From a gamma proteobacterium SS-5 (GTDB lineage: Bacteria > Pseudomonadota > Gammaproteobacteria > Chromatiales > Chromatiaceae), in NCBI GenBank assembly GCA_009497875.2, contig CP032508.2, positions 2,046,001 to 2,110,000 on the forward strand: a DNA stretch of 64,000 nucleotides, in the 5' to 3' direction. This document shows, in pieces, positions 58,004 to 64,000 of the stretch. A model generated the notes under the pieces. The model made no database searches. It saw only the letters and a list, made by a program, of their open reading frames with translations, and was not told the DNA's origin. How positions within the stretch are numbered: position 1 is the stretch's first letter; the number at the start of each line of letters is the position of its first letter. A program made the translations under genes and the position numbers.

Positions 58004-59074
58004 CTATCTCTTAAGCTTTAGGAGGAGAGCGTTTAGGTTCTCAGCGATATGAATCCAGCTCAAGGTTCCAGAAAAGTATATCAATTTTCCTGCGCTGAGT
58101 TGCTTCTCAATGGCAGCAGCCATCTCAATCGGATTAGGCTCGCACAAGCTCTCTGGAGCATGCTCAAATATCGCTTCATGCCCTGCCACTCGCGTGGCAA
58201 CCACTGGGCGCTGGCACGCTAAATATTCTGCAATTTTGCATGGCCCCGCCATGCTGTTGAATTCGTCATTGGCGTAAGGAAGGGTCACTAGATCACAGGC
58301 TGCGATATAGTTCGGTATCTCCTGCTGACTCAGTTCACCGCGATAGTCTATCCAGGGTAAGTCAATACTTGGGCCCTGTAATCTTCCTGCCAGCAGGATT
58401 TTTAGATTAGGTATTTTGTGTGCCAGGATTTTACTTGCAGCGAACAATAGTGGCCCTCTCTGAGGTGTGATGGCGCCAAAAAATCCAATGACCGGAATGC
58501 CCGCGTCTATAGCCAGTTGTTGTCTTGCTTTCTGTTTGTCTAGTGGCCGAAACAGGTTTGTATCCACGCCATTTTCGACGAGCAGGGTGTTGCTGTTCCA
58601 TTGGCCGAGACGTGACTGCAGAGGTCGGCTTGCGCAGAGTACGAGGTCAGCCTGGCTAGTGGCTTTGTGGAACATGGCCTTCATGCCAGGGAGTTTGTTG
58701 CCTTTGAAGGCAGGGTAATAATCATAGACATCAAACACAAAGCGGCAGGCCAGCCGCTTACTGATTAACCATGCCAGATAGCCAATATGGCTGTCACCGC
58801 TTGCGATGAAAATATGGGGTTTGGATTTTTTGATGGCTTGATAGGCCCTCATGGGCATAAGAGGAAGCTGCCAGACTGTGCTTGGTAGGGTGCGGAAGGT
58901 TAGGCCATCCATGCTGCGTTCAATAGCTTTACTATTACGGTAATCAAGCGCTATGACATTGACCTCATGCCCCAACTTCGCAAGTTGTTTCGGGATATGG
59001 AACAGCCGGCCAAATTGATCTTCAATTAGATCTTTATTGGTGTAGTAGCGTTTGCACAGGAGGGTGATGCGCAT
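58004..59074 (-). CDS. Glycosyltransferase, GT4 (group 1) family
   Basis: 356 residues. N-terminal Rossmann half (MRITLLCKRYYTNKDLIEDQ then HIPKQLAKLGHEVNVIALDY), FVFDVYDYYPAF, NTLLVENGVDTNLFRPL, IGFFGAITPQRGPLLFAASK, and a C-terminal donor site VTLPYANDEFNSMAGPCKIA then EYLACQRPVVAT. Retaining transferase, sugar unknown. Starts 3 bases after the methyltransferase stop; the pair is convergent with the operon to the left. Confidence 0.82.
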   Translation of the reverse strand: MRITLLCKRYYTNKDLIEDQFGRLFHIPKQLAKLGHEVNVIALDYRNSKAIERSMDGLTFRTLPSTVWQLPLMPMRAYQAIKKSKPHIFIASGDSHIGYLAWLISKRLACRFVFDVYDYYPAFKGNKLPGMKAMFHKATSQADLVLCASRPLQSRLGQWNSNTLLVENGVDTNLFRPLDKQKARQQLAIDAGIPVIGFFGAITPQRGPLLFAASKILAHKIPNLKILLAGRLQGPSIDLPWIDYRGELSQQEIPNYIAACDLVTLPYANDEFNSMAGPCKIAEYLACQRPVVATRVAGHEAIFEHAPESLCEPNPIEMAAAIEKQLSAGKLIYFSGTLSWIHIAENLNALLLKLKR

Positions 59075-59077
59075 TTG

Positions 59078-59812
59078 TTACTTTTCCGCGATGAACACCA
59101 TCTGATGACAATGGTAAGGGTCCAGCTTTTCCAAAATGTGCTGGAGAAAATTCGGGAAGGGGTAGAGGCCGAACCCGTAGCCCTTGATGTCGGTAAAGCC
59201 GAGCATGTTGAGGTAACGGTGCAGCACTCGGTAGCTGAATACGACGAGGTGGCGATGCACCGGGGTTTCAGATTCAGTGTCAGGAAGCAGGTTTGGGCTG
59301 CTGACCTTGAAGAGTTCTTCTCCGGCAAGCAGTGCGTTGGAGTCGGGATGCGGGCCGCTGGAGGGCATTTTGCCGACGATTAACAGTGCGATGGTGAAGA
59401 GGGTGCTGATGTTGGGGGTGAGCAGGACCAGTGTGCCCTGGGGTTCGAGGACGCGATGGCACTCCCGCATGAAGGCGCAGGGGTTGAGCAGGTGTTCCAG
59501 TACCGACAGGGCAAAGACGCAGCGAAAGCTGTCGTTGTCGAAGGGTAGCTGTCGGTTGAGATCGCCTTGGATGATGTTGAGCCCTTTGGCCTGGGCTTGG
59601 TCCACGCAACCCTGGTTCCATTCGATGCCTTGGTAGCGAGAGGTATCCAGGTTGATCTGGCGCTGCAGTCGGTGGAATGAGCCGCCGGTGTTGGCGCCGC
59701 AGTCCAGAACGCTGCCGTCCTCGTGAATGGCTTGGGTTATCTGCTCGAAGGCCAGGCCATAGGCTTCGTCCATGGTGCGGCGGTAGAGGTTTTTGAAGTA
59801 ATGTTGGAGCAT
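59078..59812 (-). CDS. Class I SAM-dependent methyltransferase
   Basis: 244 residues: GSVLDCGANTGGSFHRLQRQ (SAM loop), GIEWNQGCVDQAQAKGLNII, CVFALSVLEHLLNPCAFMRE, and LEPQGTLVLLTPNISTLFTI. Last third is specific (YLNMLGFTDIKGYGFGLYPF). A broken duplicate of the first half lies at 61144-61520, so this gene too was copied during rearrangement. Confidence 0.82.
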   Translation of the reverse strand: MLQHYFKNLYRRTMDEAYGLAFEQITQAIHEDGSVLDCGANTGGSFHRLQRQINLDTSRYQGIEWNQGCVDQAQAKGLNIIQGDLNRQLPFDNDSFRCVFALSVLEHLLNPCAFMRECHRVLEPQGTLVLLTPNISTLFTIALLIVGKMPSSGPHPDSNALLAGEELFKVSSPNLLPDTESETPVHRHLVVFSYRVLHRYLNMLGFTDIKGYGFGLYPFPNFLQHILEKLDPYHCHQMVFIAEK

Positions 59813-60091
59813 CGTCTGATCCTGGGTGCTGAGCGGAAATTAACGCTCGATTAATTTTGGCACGAGCGAGGGGAATCAAAGGCAACTGCCCATCCCCCTC
59901 TCCACAACCCCTCTCTCCGAGGGCGATGGGGCCTTCTCCCCTCTCCCGCTAGCGGGGAGACGGCTGCACGGACGCAGGAGGTAGAACAACGTCTGGAACA
60001 GCGGCCGAGTTGTCGGGGGGAGGGTATAAGCACAAGTTAGAACATTTAACGACGCCCTGCCAAGGTCAGGGTAAATTTGTGCATGACAAGT
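59813..60091. other. Intergenic, low-complexity CT/AG-rich stretch
   Basis: Contains CCCCTCTCCACAACCCCTC and GCTAGCGGGGAGACGGCTGC, similar to the foreign piece in Rpn-like copy B (9680-9760, CTCCCTCTCCCCTTCAAGGG). No gene seen. The CGCTAGCG-type inverted segment could be a terminator. Confidence 0.4.
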
Positions 60092-60433
60092 TCACTCTCC
60101 GTGAAGAATACTGGATGTGGCCGACAACAAGGCCGGCAAGTCTTGATGAACAGTATTCCATACGATGCGGAGATCAACCCCAAAGTATTGATGGATCGGC
60201 AGGTTACGAAAGTCTTTGATTTCTCTCCATGGCACATCTGGATACTTCTCCTTCAGCGATTCGGGCAATTTGCCAACGGCCTCGCCAATGACTTCGAACT
60301 CGCGGATTACTGCGGCATGCCGCATCCTGTCCGTGCTGAACTGTTCAAAATCCAAATTTTTGACATACGAGAGAATGGCTTGCCCGGAGTCGAGAATGTC
60401 CGCCAGATAAAGCGTGCAGTCTCGTTCAAACAT
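60092..60433 (-). CDS. HEPN toxin, DUF86 type
   Basis: 113 residues: LYLADILDSGQAILSYVKNL, IREFEVIGEAVGKLPESLKE and the RNase motif DFRNLPIHQYFGVD (RNxxxH, Tyr two residues after His). Overlaps the MNT gene by 8 bases. Intact. Confidence 0.86.
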   Translation of the reverse strand: MFERDCTLYLADILDSGQAILSYVKNLDFEQFSTDRMRHAAVIREFEVIGEAVGKLPESLKEKYPDVPWREIKDFRNLPIHQYFGVDLRIVWNTVHQDLPALLSATSSILHGE

Positions 60434-60719
60434 GGAGCATGTCTTGTTTGGCTGTCTCTCTGACGGCGGGCTTCATGGCGCTTTCAATGCCAAGGTCAAT
60501 ACGCTGGCCCAATTGCGCTTCAAGGTAGCGTTTCAGGCCAAAAAAATTGCTGAGGGTTTTTTTTGCTTCAGTCAGTTCGACCGCGATATCGATATCGCTG
60601 TCATCGGTGGCGTTTCCCCGTGCGTAGCTGCCAAACAGGGCAATTTTTTGCACCCCATAATCCAGGCGCAGTGTCTCCCGGTGTGTTTTCAGGAAATCCA
60701 GAATTTCATTTCGGTTCAT
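60426..60719 (-). CDS. MNT-type nucleotidyltransferase antitoxin
   Basis: 97 residues: IALFGSYARGNATDDSDIDI gives GSx(n)DxD; the tail (LGQRIDLGIESAMKPAVRET) is usual for MNT partners of DUF86. Transcribed first, so antitoxin before toxin. Confidence 0.86.
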   Translation of the reverse strand: MNRNEILDFLKTHRETLRLDYGVQKIALFGSYARGNATDDSDIDIAVELTEAKKTLSNFFGLKRYLEAQLGQRIDLGIESAMKPAVRETAKQDMLHV

Positions 60720-60803
60720 TGGGAGGCTCCATGAGGCACATAAAGGCGGTCTGGTACACGCCTTGTTCGGTTAAGTTCGGTAAGAGTCTATCAAATAATT
60801 TTG

Positions 60804-61034
60804 TTAGCTATTCAGCACTTCCCGAACCTGGTTGGTCAGCCATCTGCTCAGTTCATGCACGATCGCAGGCAGGGCCATGCCTTCGGTGAAATAGCTAAAT
60901 TTGTCACCCAGGCCGCCGATCTGCTGCTTCAGTTCGCGAATTTGGCGGTCGGTTTCCTTTTGGGATTCGGCCAGCGCCTGGATACTGCGCCAGACATCGT
61001 CAAATTGAGGGGCGGGGGTGTCGAGTTTGGCCAT
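60804..61034 (-). CDS. DUF3782-like PD-(D/E)XK protein, N-terminal part only
   Basis: 76 residues: coiled coil (ESQKETDRQIRELKQQI) and GGLGDKFSYFTEGMALPAI, which is the start of DUF3782-type endonuclease-like proteins, often about 200 residues long. The nuclease part is missing, so this is a truncated gene with a natural-looking stop. Confidence 0.6.
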   Translation of the reverse strand: MAKLDTPAPQFDDVWRSIQALAESQKETDRQIRELKQQIGGLGDKFSYFTEGMALPAIVHELSRWLTNQVREVLNS

Positions 61035-61143
61035 GGGGCGGCTCCGGATGCGGTTTTCTTGGGATTGTAGCCCAGAATCCCGAGCTGGCGTTCAGGGTTC
61101 CCGATTGGGTTCGGCAGCTGGATTAAAGGTACCAGGGTCGAAT

Positions 61144-61520
61144 TCATTTTCTATTGGGGGTGAGCAGGACCAGCATTCCCTGGGGTTCGAGGACGGGGTG
61201 GCAAACCCGCATGAAAACACAGCCGTTGAGCAGGTGTTCCAGTACCGACAGGGCAAAGACGCAGCGAAAGCTTTCGTTTTCAAAGGATAGCGGTTGGTTG
61301 AGGTCGTTTTGGATGATGTTGCGCCCTTTGGCCTGGGCTTGGTCCACGCAGCCCTGGTTCCACTCTATGCCTTTGTAGCGACTGGGGTTCAGGTTGATCT
61401 GGCGCCGCAGTCCAAAACGCTGCCGCCCTCCTGAATGGCTTGGGTTATCTGCTCGAAGGCCAGGCCATAGGCTTCGTCCATGGTGCGGCGGTAGAGGTTT
61501 TTGAAGTAATTTTGAAGCAT
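61144..61520 (-). pseudogene. SAM methyltransferase, partial duplicate with deletion
   Basis: From ATG at 61520 it repeats the 59812 gene (FKNLYRRTMDEAYGLAFEQI), loses about 34 bases in the SAM loop where the ends share CTGGCGC-like sequence, and continues in another frame (GIEWNQGCVDQAQAKGRNII; SVLEHLLNGCVFMR). It ends abruptly at LLTPNRK. Many substitutions show it has been decaying for some time. Confidence 0.8.
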
Positions 61521-61553
61521 CTGCTCATCCTGGGCGCTTAGCCTGCGCTATGG

Positions 61554-61871
61554 TTATTTCCCCGCTGGCATTATTGGGGATTGCTCCTCGAACTGAGCTT
61601 GCATATCCATGGCGCCGTGCAACACGCGGACAATCCGCACCAGATCGGGCTCTTCATGGAAAATCACAAGGTAGTTGCCGTAGGGGCATGAACGCAGGCC
61701 TTTGCCGAGCTCTGGCCGAGGCCGGTAGGCCTTGGGTGCTTGGGTGATTTTGCCACACTGCTCGCGCAACTCCCTCACGAAGGTTTTTGCCCGGCGCGGA
61801 TTGTCTTGGGCGATATAGTCACCGATGAGCTCGAGATCAAGCTCCGCCTTCGGCATAAATGCCTGTTGCAT
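61554..61871 (-). CDS. parE: ParE/RelE-type toxin (locus 1, partner broken)
   Basis: 105 residues: MPKAELDLELIGDYIAQDNP, RAKTFVRELREQCGKITQAP, YRPRPELGKGLRSCPYGNYL, VIFHEEPDLVRIVRVLHGA. The whole ParE fold with the RxxxHGA end. It should inhibit gyrase. Its own antitoxin gene is destroyed, so it must rely on the ParD at 63200 or be silent. Confidence 0.84.
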   Translation of the reverse strand: MQQAFMPKAELDLELIGDYIAQDNPRRAKTFVRELREQCGKITQAPKAYRPRPELGKGLRSCPYGNYLVIFHEEPDLVRIVRVLHGAMDMQAQFEEQSPIMPAGK

Positions 61872-62150
61872 CGTGCGTTTTCCTCTGCTTCAGTCATCGC
61901 TTGATATTTCGCTTCCAGCCGATCAAATACGTCGTCGGCTGGAATATCTGGCCCGCTGGCCAGCCCTATTGTAGATGGCTTCCAAAACCCGCGCCTAAAT
62001 GGCGAACAGAGAATTTGTGCTTGATTGCATCTCTGTTTTGAGCGCAGCGAGATTTCGGATGACCTCGCTGACGTTGTTGAATCGGCCGGAATCCAGCGGC
62101 TGGCGGATGAAGGCTTCGAAATGGGGGCTGAGGGCAACACTGGTGGGCAT
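61866..62150 (-). pseudogene. ParD antitoxin, damaged (locus 1)
   Basis: ATG at 62150 gives MPTSVALSPHFEAFIRQPLD with two differences from the intact ParD. Then about 110 bases (VIRNLAALKTEMQ and beyond) are replaced and frameshifted. The end (DIPADDVFDRLEAKYQAM) is recognisable, and the stop before parE has changed to CGA. Confidence 0.8.
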
Positions 62151-62168
62151 GGCAATTTCTCCTGATGT

Positions 62169-62185
62169 CTAATAACAGTTATTAG
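62169..62185. promoter_or_regulatory. Palindrome upstream of parD, locus 1 (likely operator)
   Basis: CTAATAACAGTTATTAG, a perfect 17-bp palindrome around one base, 18 bases before the parD start. The same site stands at 63488, equally far from the intact parD. ParD proteins repress at such repeats. Confidence 0.6.
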
Positions 62186-62317
62186 AGCCAGACTTTATGC
62201 CCCCTGTCAACGCGCACCAGGGTCGTTTTGCCGGCCTGATGCGGCCCCGGTAATTTTGCCAAACGGTGGGTATAACGGGCCAGGGTCAATGTAACCGCGC
62301 ACTACCTTCGACTCCGT

Positions 62318-62764
62318 TCAGGGGGCGTTGAGGGCGTGCTCGATGTTGGCAATGATCTGTTTGAGCTGAAGATACCCCGCAAGGGAAAGCCGAATGTTGT
62401 CCAATCGGAGTTGGACGTCTTCAGGATACTCGTGGGTAAGGGTATTGCGTATCTCGCGCAGGGTGTCCCAGGCTTCAACGCTGTCTATGATACGTAATTT
62501 CTCCAGGCGGTTGAGTATATCCAGCATGGTCATACTGTCGTCCAATTCATGCCAGTACTGGAGGAGTAGCCGAAACAGCTTGCCACCGATTTTGTCCTGT
62601 ATTTTTAGGTAGTTGAACAAGAAACTATTGACGATGCGCTGGTGCTCGTAATGCGCCAGCCAGGCAAGGTCAATGTTTTGGGCAGCCAGGAGGCTGTAGT
62701 CGATGTCGGCGCCTTGCATCATTTGCTTGATGCCGGCCAATGTTTGGTTCAATGGCGCTGACAT
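62318..62764 (-). CDS. HEPN toxin (third type, minus strand)
   Basis: 148 residues, same type as 45221: FLFNYLKIQDKIGGKLFRLL and LREIRNTLTHEYPED (RNxxxH). Perhaps two-thirds identical, so an older paralogue. Overlaps its MNT partner by 16 bases, as at 45221. Confidence 0.83.
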   Translation of the reverse strand: MSAPLNQTLAGIKQMMQGADIDYSLLAAQNIDLAWLAHYEHQRIVNSFLFNYLKIQDKIGGKLFRLLLQYWHELDDSMTMLDILNRLEKLRIIDSVEAWDTLREIRNTLTHEYPEDVQLRLDNIRLSLAGYLQLKQIIANIEHALNAP

Positions 62765-63051
62765 AAGACGACGCCGTTTGTTTGTGCTTCTTGATCGATT
62801 GCCCGTTCTGCTGGGCTTGCGGCCAATACCAGGTCAATTTTCTGTTCGCCGATTTTTCGTTTGAGGCGAGCAAGATAGGTCACGCGCTTCATGGCCAGTT
62901 GATCGGTTTCATCGGGGTTGACATATAAATCGATGTCACCGCCGCGCAGGTCATCCCGTACTCGACTGCCGAACAGGCGTATTTCACCCCTGCCAAACAC
63001 CTCAAGGAAGGTGGTGACAATAGCGTCATGTTGTTGCTTGCTTAGTCGCAT
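62749..63051 (-). CDS. MNT-type nucleotidyltransferase (third type, minus strand)
   Basis: 100 residues: IRLFGSRVRDDLRGGDIDLY, RKIGEQKIDLVLAAS, GVVLCQRH at the end exactly as in the 44937 protein. Intact. Confidence 0.84.
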   Translation of the reverse strand: MRLSKQQHDAIVTTFLEVFGRGEIRLFGSRVRDDLRGGDIDLYVNPDETDQLAMKRVTYLARLKRKIGEQKIDLVLAASPAERAIDQEAQTNGVVLCQRH

Positions 63052-63095
63052 TTTTTGGGGCTTTATGATGTTAACGCAGCAAGGTCATTTGAGGC

Positions 63096-63201
63096 CGTTG
63101 CCGAGCTCTGACCGAGGCCGGTAGGCTTTGGGTGCTTGGGCGATAAGTCACCGATGTGCTCGAGATCAAGCTCCGCCTTCGGCATAAATACCAGTTGCAT
63201 C
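63096..63201 (-). pseudogene. ParE toxin with internal deletion (locus 2)
   Basis: MQLVFMPKAELDLEHIGD then jumps to the equivalent of AYRPRPELG and stops being homologous. The deletion joins CGCCCAAG to CACCCAAG, so the shared CCCAAG explains it. No functional toxin remains. Confidence 0.8.
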
Positions 63202-63469
63202 AGGCGGTTTCCTTCGCTTCAGCCATCGCCTGATATTTCGCTTCCAGCCGATCAAATACTTCGTCGGCTGGAATATCTGGTCCGCTGGCCAGGCCTATTG
63301 CAACCGCTTCGCGCAGGGCCTGAAGTTTGGCGGCCTGTTCGGCTTCATGCTCTTCAAGGAGACGCAGGCCAGCGCGGACGACCTCGCTGACGTTGTTGAA
63401 ACGGCCGGCATCCAGCTGCTGGCGGATGAATGCTTCAAAATGGGGGCTGAGGGCAACACTGGTGGGCAT
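63200..63469 (-). CDS. parD: ParD antitoxin (locus 2, intact)
   Basis: 89 residues: MPTSVALSPHFEAFIRQQLD, NNVSEVVRAGLRLLEEHEAE (ribbon-helix-helix), then DIPADEVFDRLEAKYQAM. Normal ParD/CC2985 length. Its stop overlaps the ATG of the deleted toxin. It may neutralise the ParE at 61554. Confidence 0.87.
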   Translation of the reverse strand: MPTSVALSPHFEAFIRQQLDAGRFNNVSEVVRAGLRLLEEHEAEQAAKLQALREAVAIGLASGPDIPADEVFDRLEAKYQAMAEAKETA

Positions 63470-63487
63470 GGCGATTACTCCTGAAGT

Positions 63488-63504
63488 CTAATAACAGTTA
63501 TTAG
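63488..63504. promoter_or_regulatory. Palindrome upstream of parD, locus 2 (likely operator)
   Basis: CTAATAACAGTTATTAG again, 18 bases before parD; flanking bases (AGAGCCAG, CCCCCTGTCAA) are also shared with locus 1. Confidence 0.6.
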
Positions 63505-63737
63505 AGCCAGCCTTTATGCCCCCTGTCAATGTTCGGCGCAGCTCTGGGTGGGCAGCATGGAGCGGGACGTGCCTGCCGCCTGGTACACCCATGCCGGCGT
63601 TGCGGCGTCCATGGGCCCCCTATGCACCGCCTGACTGTAATTGCAGAAGGGTTGAGGCGGCGAGATAGTTACGGCTGACCGATAAGGTGCGTTGGTCCCG
63701 GTAGAATCAACGGGGTGAGTGGCGCCTGCCCTTTAGA
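63505..63737. other. Spacer with no feature recognised
   Basis: About 230 bases. A short open stretch (MERDVPAAWYTHAGVAASMG) from 63560 is not recognisable as a protein. The promoter of the minus-strand parD should lie at its left end. Confidence 0.4.
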
Positions 63738-64000
63738 TCAATATATCTTCCCGCATTTGTTGAAGGGTACCGCTTGGATGCCGTCATCAAAACTCAGCGC
63801 TGTGCCTCGATAGGCAATGTACTTCCCTTGCAAGGTACGTGTGTTTTCGGAAAACCGGTTCAGCATCTTCTTGAAATCCGGGTGCCAGGTGGCGGCAGCC
63901 TTGATTTCCATGCCGATCATGCCGCCGCCAGCTTTATGCAGCAGGTCGATTTCGTTGCCGTGGCTGTCACGGTAGAAATAGAGATTGGCAGCCATACCTC
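63738..64000 (-). CDS. DUF4143-type C-terminal end of an AAA ATPase, partial
   Basis: The visible 85 residues (ANLYFYRDSHGNEIDLLHKA, GMIGMEIKAAATWHPDFKKM, YIAYRGTALSFDDGIQAVPF) are the nuclease-like DUF4143 domain with D-x-D/E-x-K (EIDLL, EIKAA), found at the end of ATP-binding proteins of about 400 residues. The ATPase part would lie outside the right edge, so 63995 is probably not the true start. Confidence 0.75.
   Translation of the reverse strand, partial: GMAANLYFYRDSHGNEIDLLHKAGGGMIGMEIKAAATWHPDFKKMLNRFSENTRTLQGKYIAYRGTALSFDDGIQAVPFNKCGKIY

Overview
The window reads as a GC-rich gammaproteobacterial chromosome, probably a Chromatiales-like sulfur bacterium. That placement is inferred from gene style and from the many Rpn/DUF4351 genes and toxin-antitoxin (TA) pairs; no rRNA or other marker gene is present. 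No tRNA, rRNA or CRISPR array was recognised.

Layout. 1-3924: an ordinary minus-strand block (NMT1-like binding protein, cyclic-nucleotide-binding protein, Fe-type alcohol dehydrogenase, TelA-like protein). 4000-32200: a patchwork of about fifteen TA pairs (Phd/VapC, HicBA, UPF0175/PIN, DUF433/DUF5615, HigBA, DUF2281/PIN, DinJ/YafQ, MNT/HEPN), a Fic protein, many whole or broken copies of one Rpn-like DUF4351 gene, a PIN-aminotransferase fusion, an ABC exporter with a 4-base frameshift, and an IS66-type element carrying a DNA methylase. 32285-43804: a polysaccharide-export core (UDP-glucuronate decarboxylase, two Wzm permeases, one Wzt ATPase, an intact ABC exporter), with TA and Rpn genes placed between the transport genes, often overlapping them by a few bases. 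43868-49547: further TA pairs and fragments. 49595-57912: surface-glycan genes (AT-rich flippase, glycerol-phosphate cytidylyltransferase, a GT-B-like transferase, methyltransferases, an epimerase, a DegT aminotransferase, a GT-A transferase). 58004-64000: minus-strand glycosyltransferase and methyltransferase, two HEPN/MNT pairs, two half-broken ParDE loci, and a DUF4143 gene end.

Two short dispersed repeats tie the patchwork together. R1 has the core GGTACGTCCCCTATTATT, in about 24 copies, all in the same orientation. R2 has the core TTAGTAAACTGTCACCGTAA, in four copies. Both lie at the joints between duplicated, truncated or swapped modules and often directly in front of TA genes. Nearly every TA family here occurs two or three times, typically one intact copy and one broken copy. 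The pattern suggests repeated homologous exchange inside a surface-polysaccharide locus, with TA genes as stabilisers or defence cargo.

Most striking observations: (1) MNT/HEPN and DUF433/DUF5615 pairs sit inside the wzm-wzt export operon, with stop/start overlaps; (2) the Rpn-like genes have a conserved internal ribosome binding site and ATG that would produce a C-terminal product alone, and broken copies tend to keep that part; (3) a PIN toxin is fused in frame to a WbpE-like sugar aminotransferase; (4) two ParDE loci each keep the half the other has lost.
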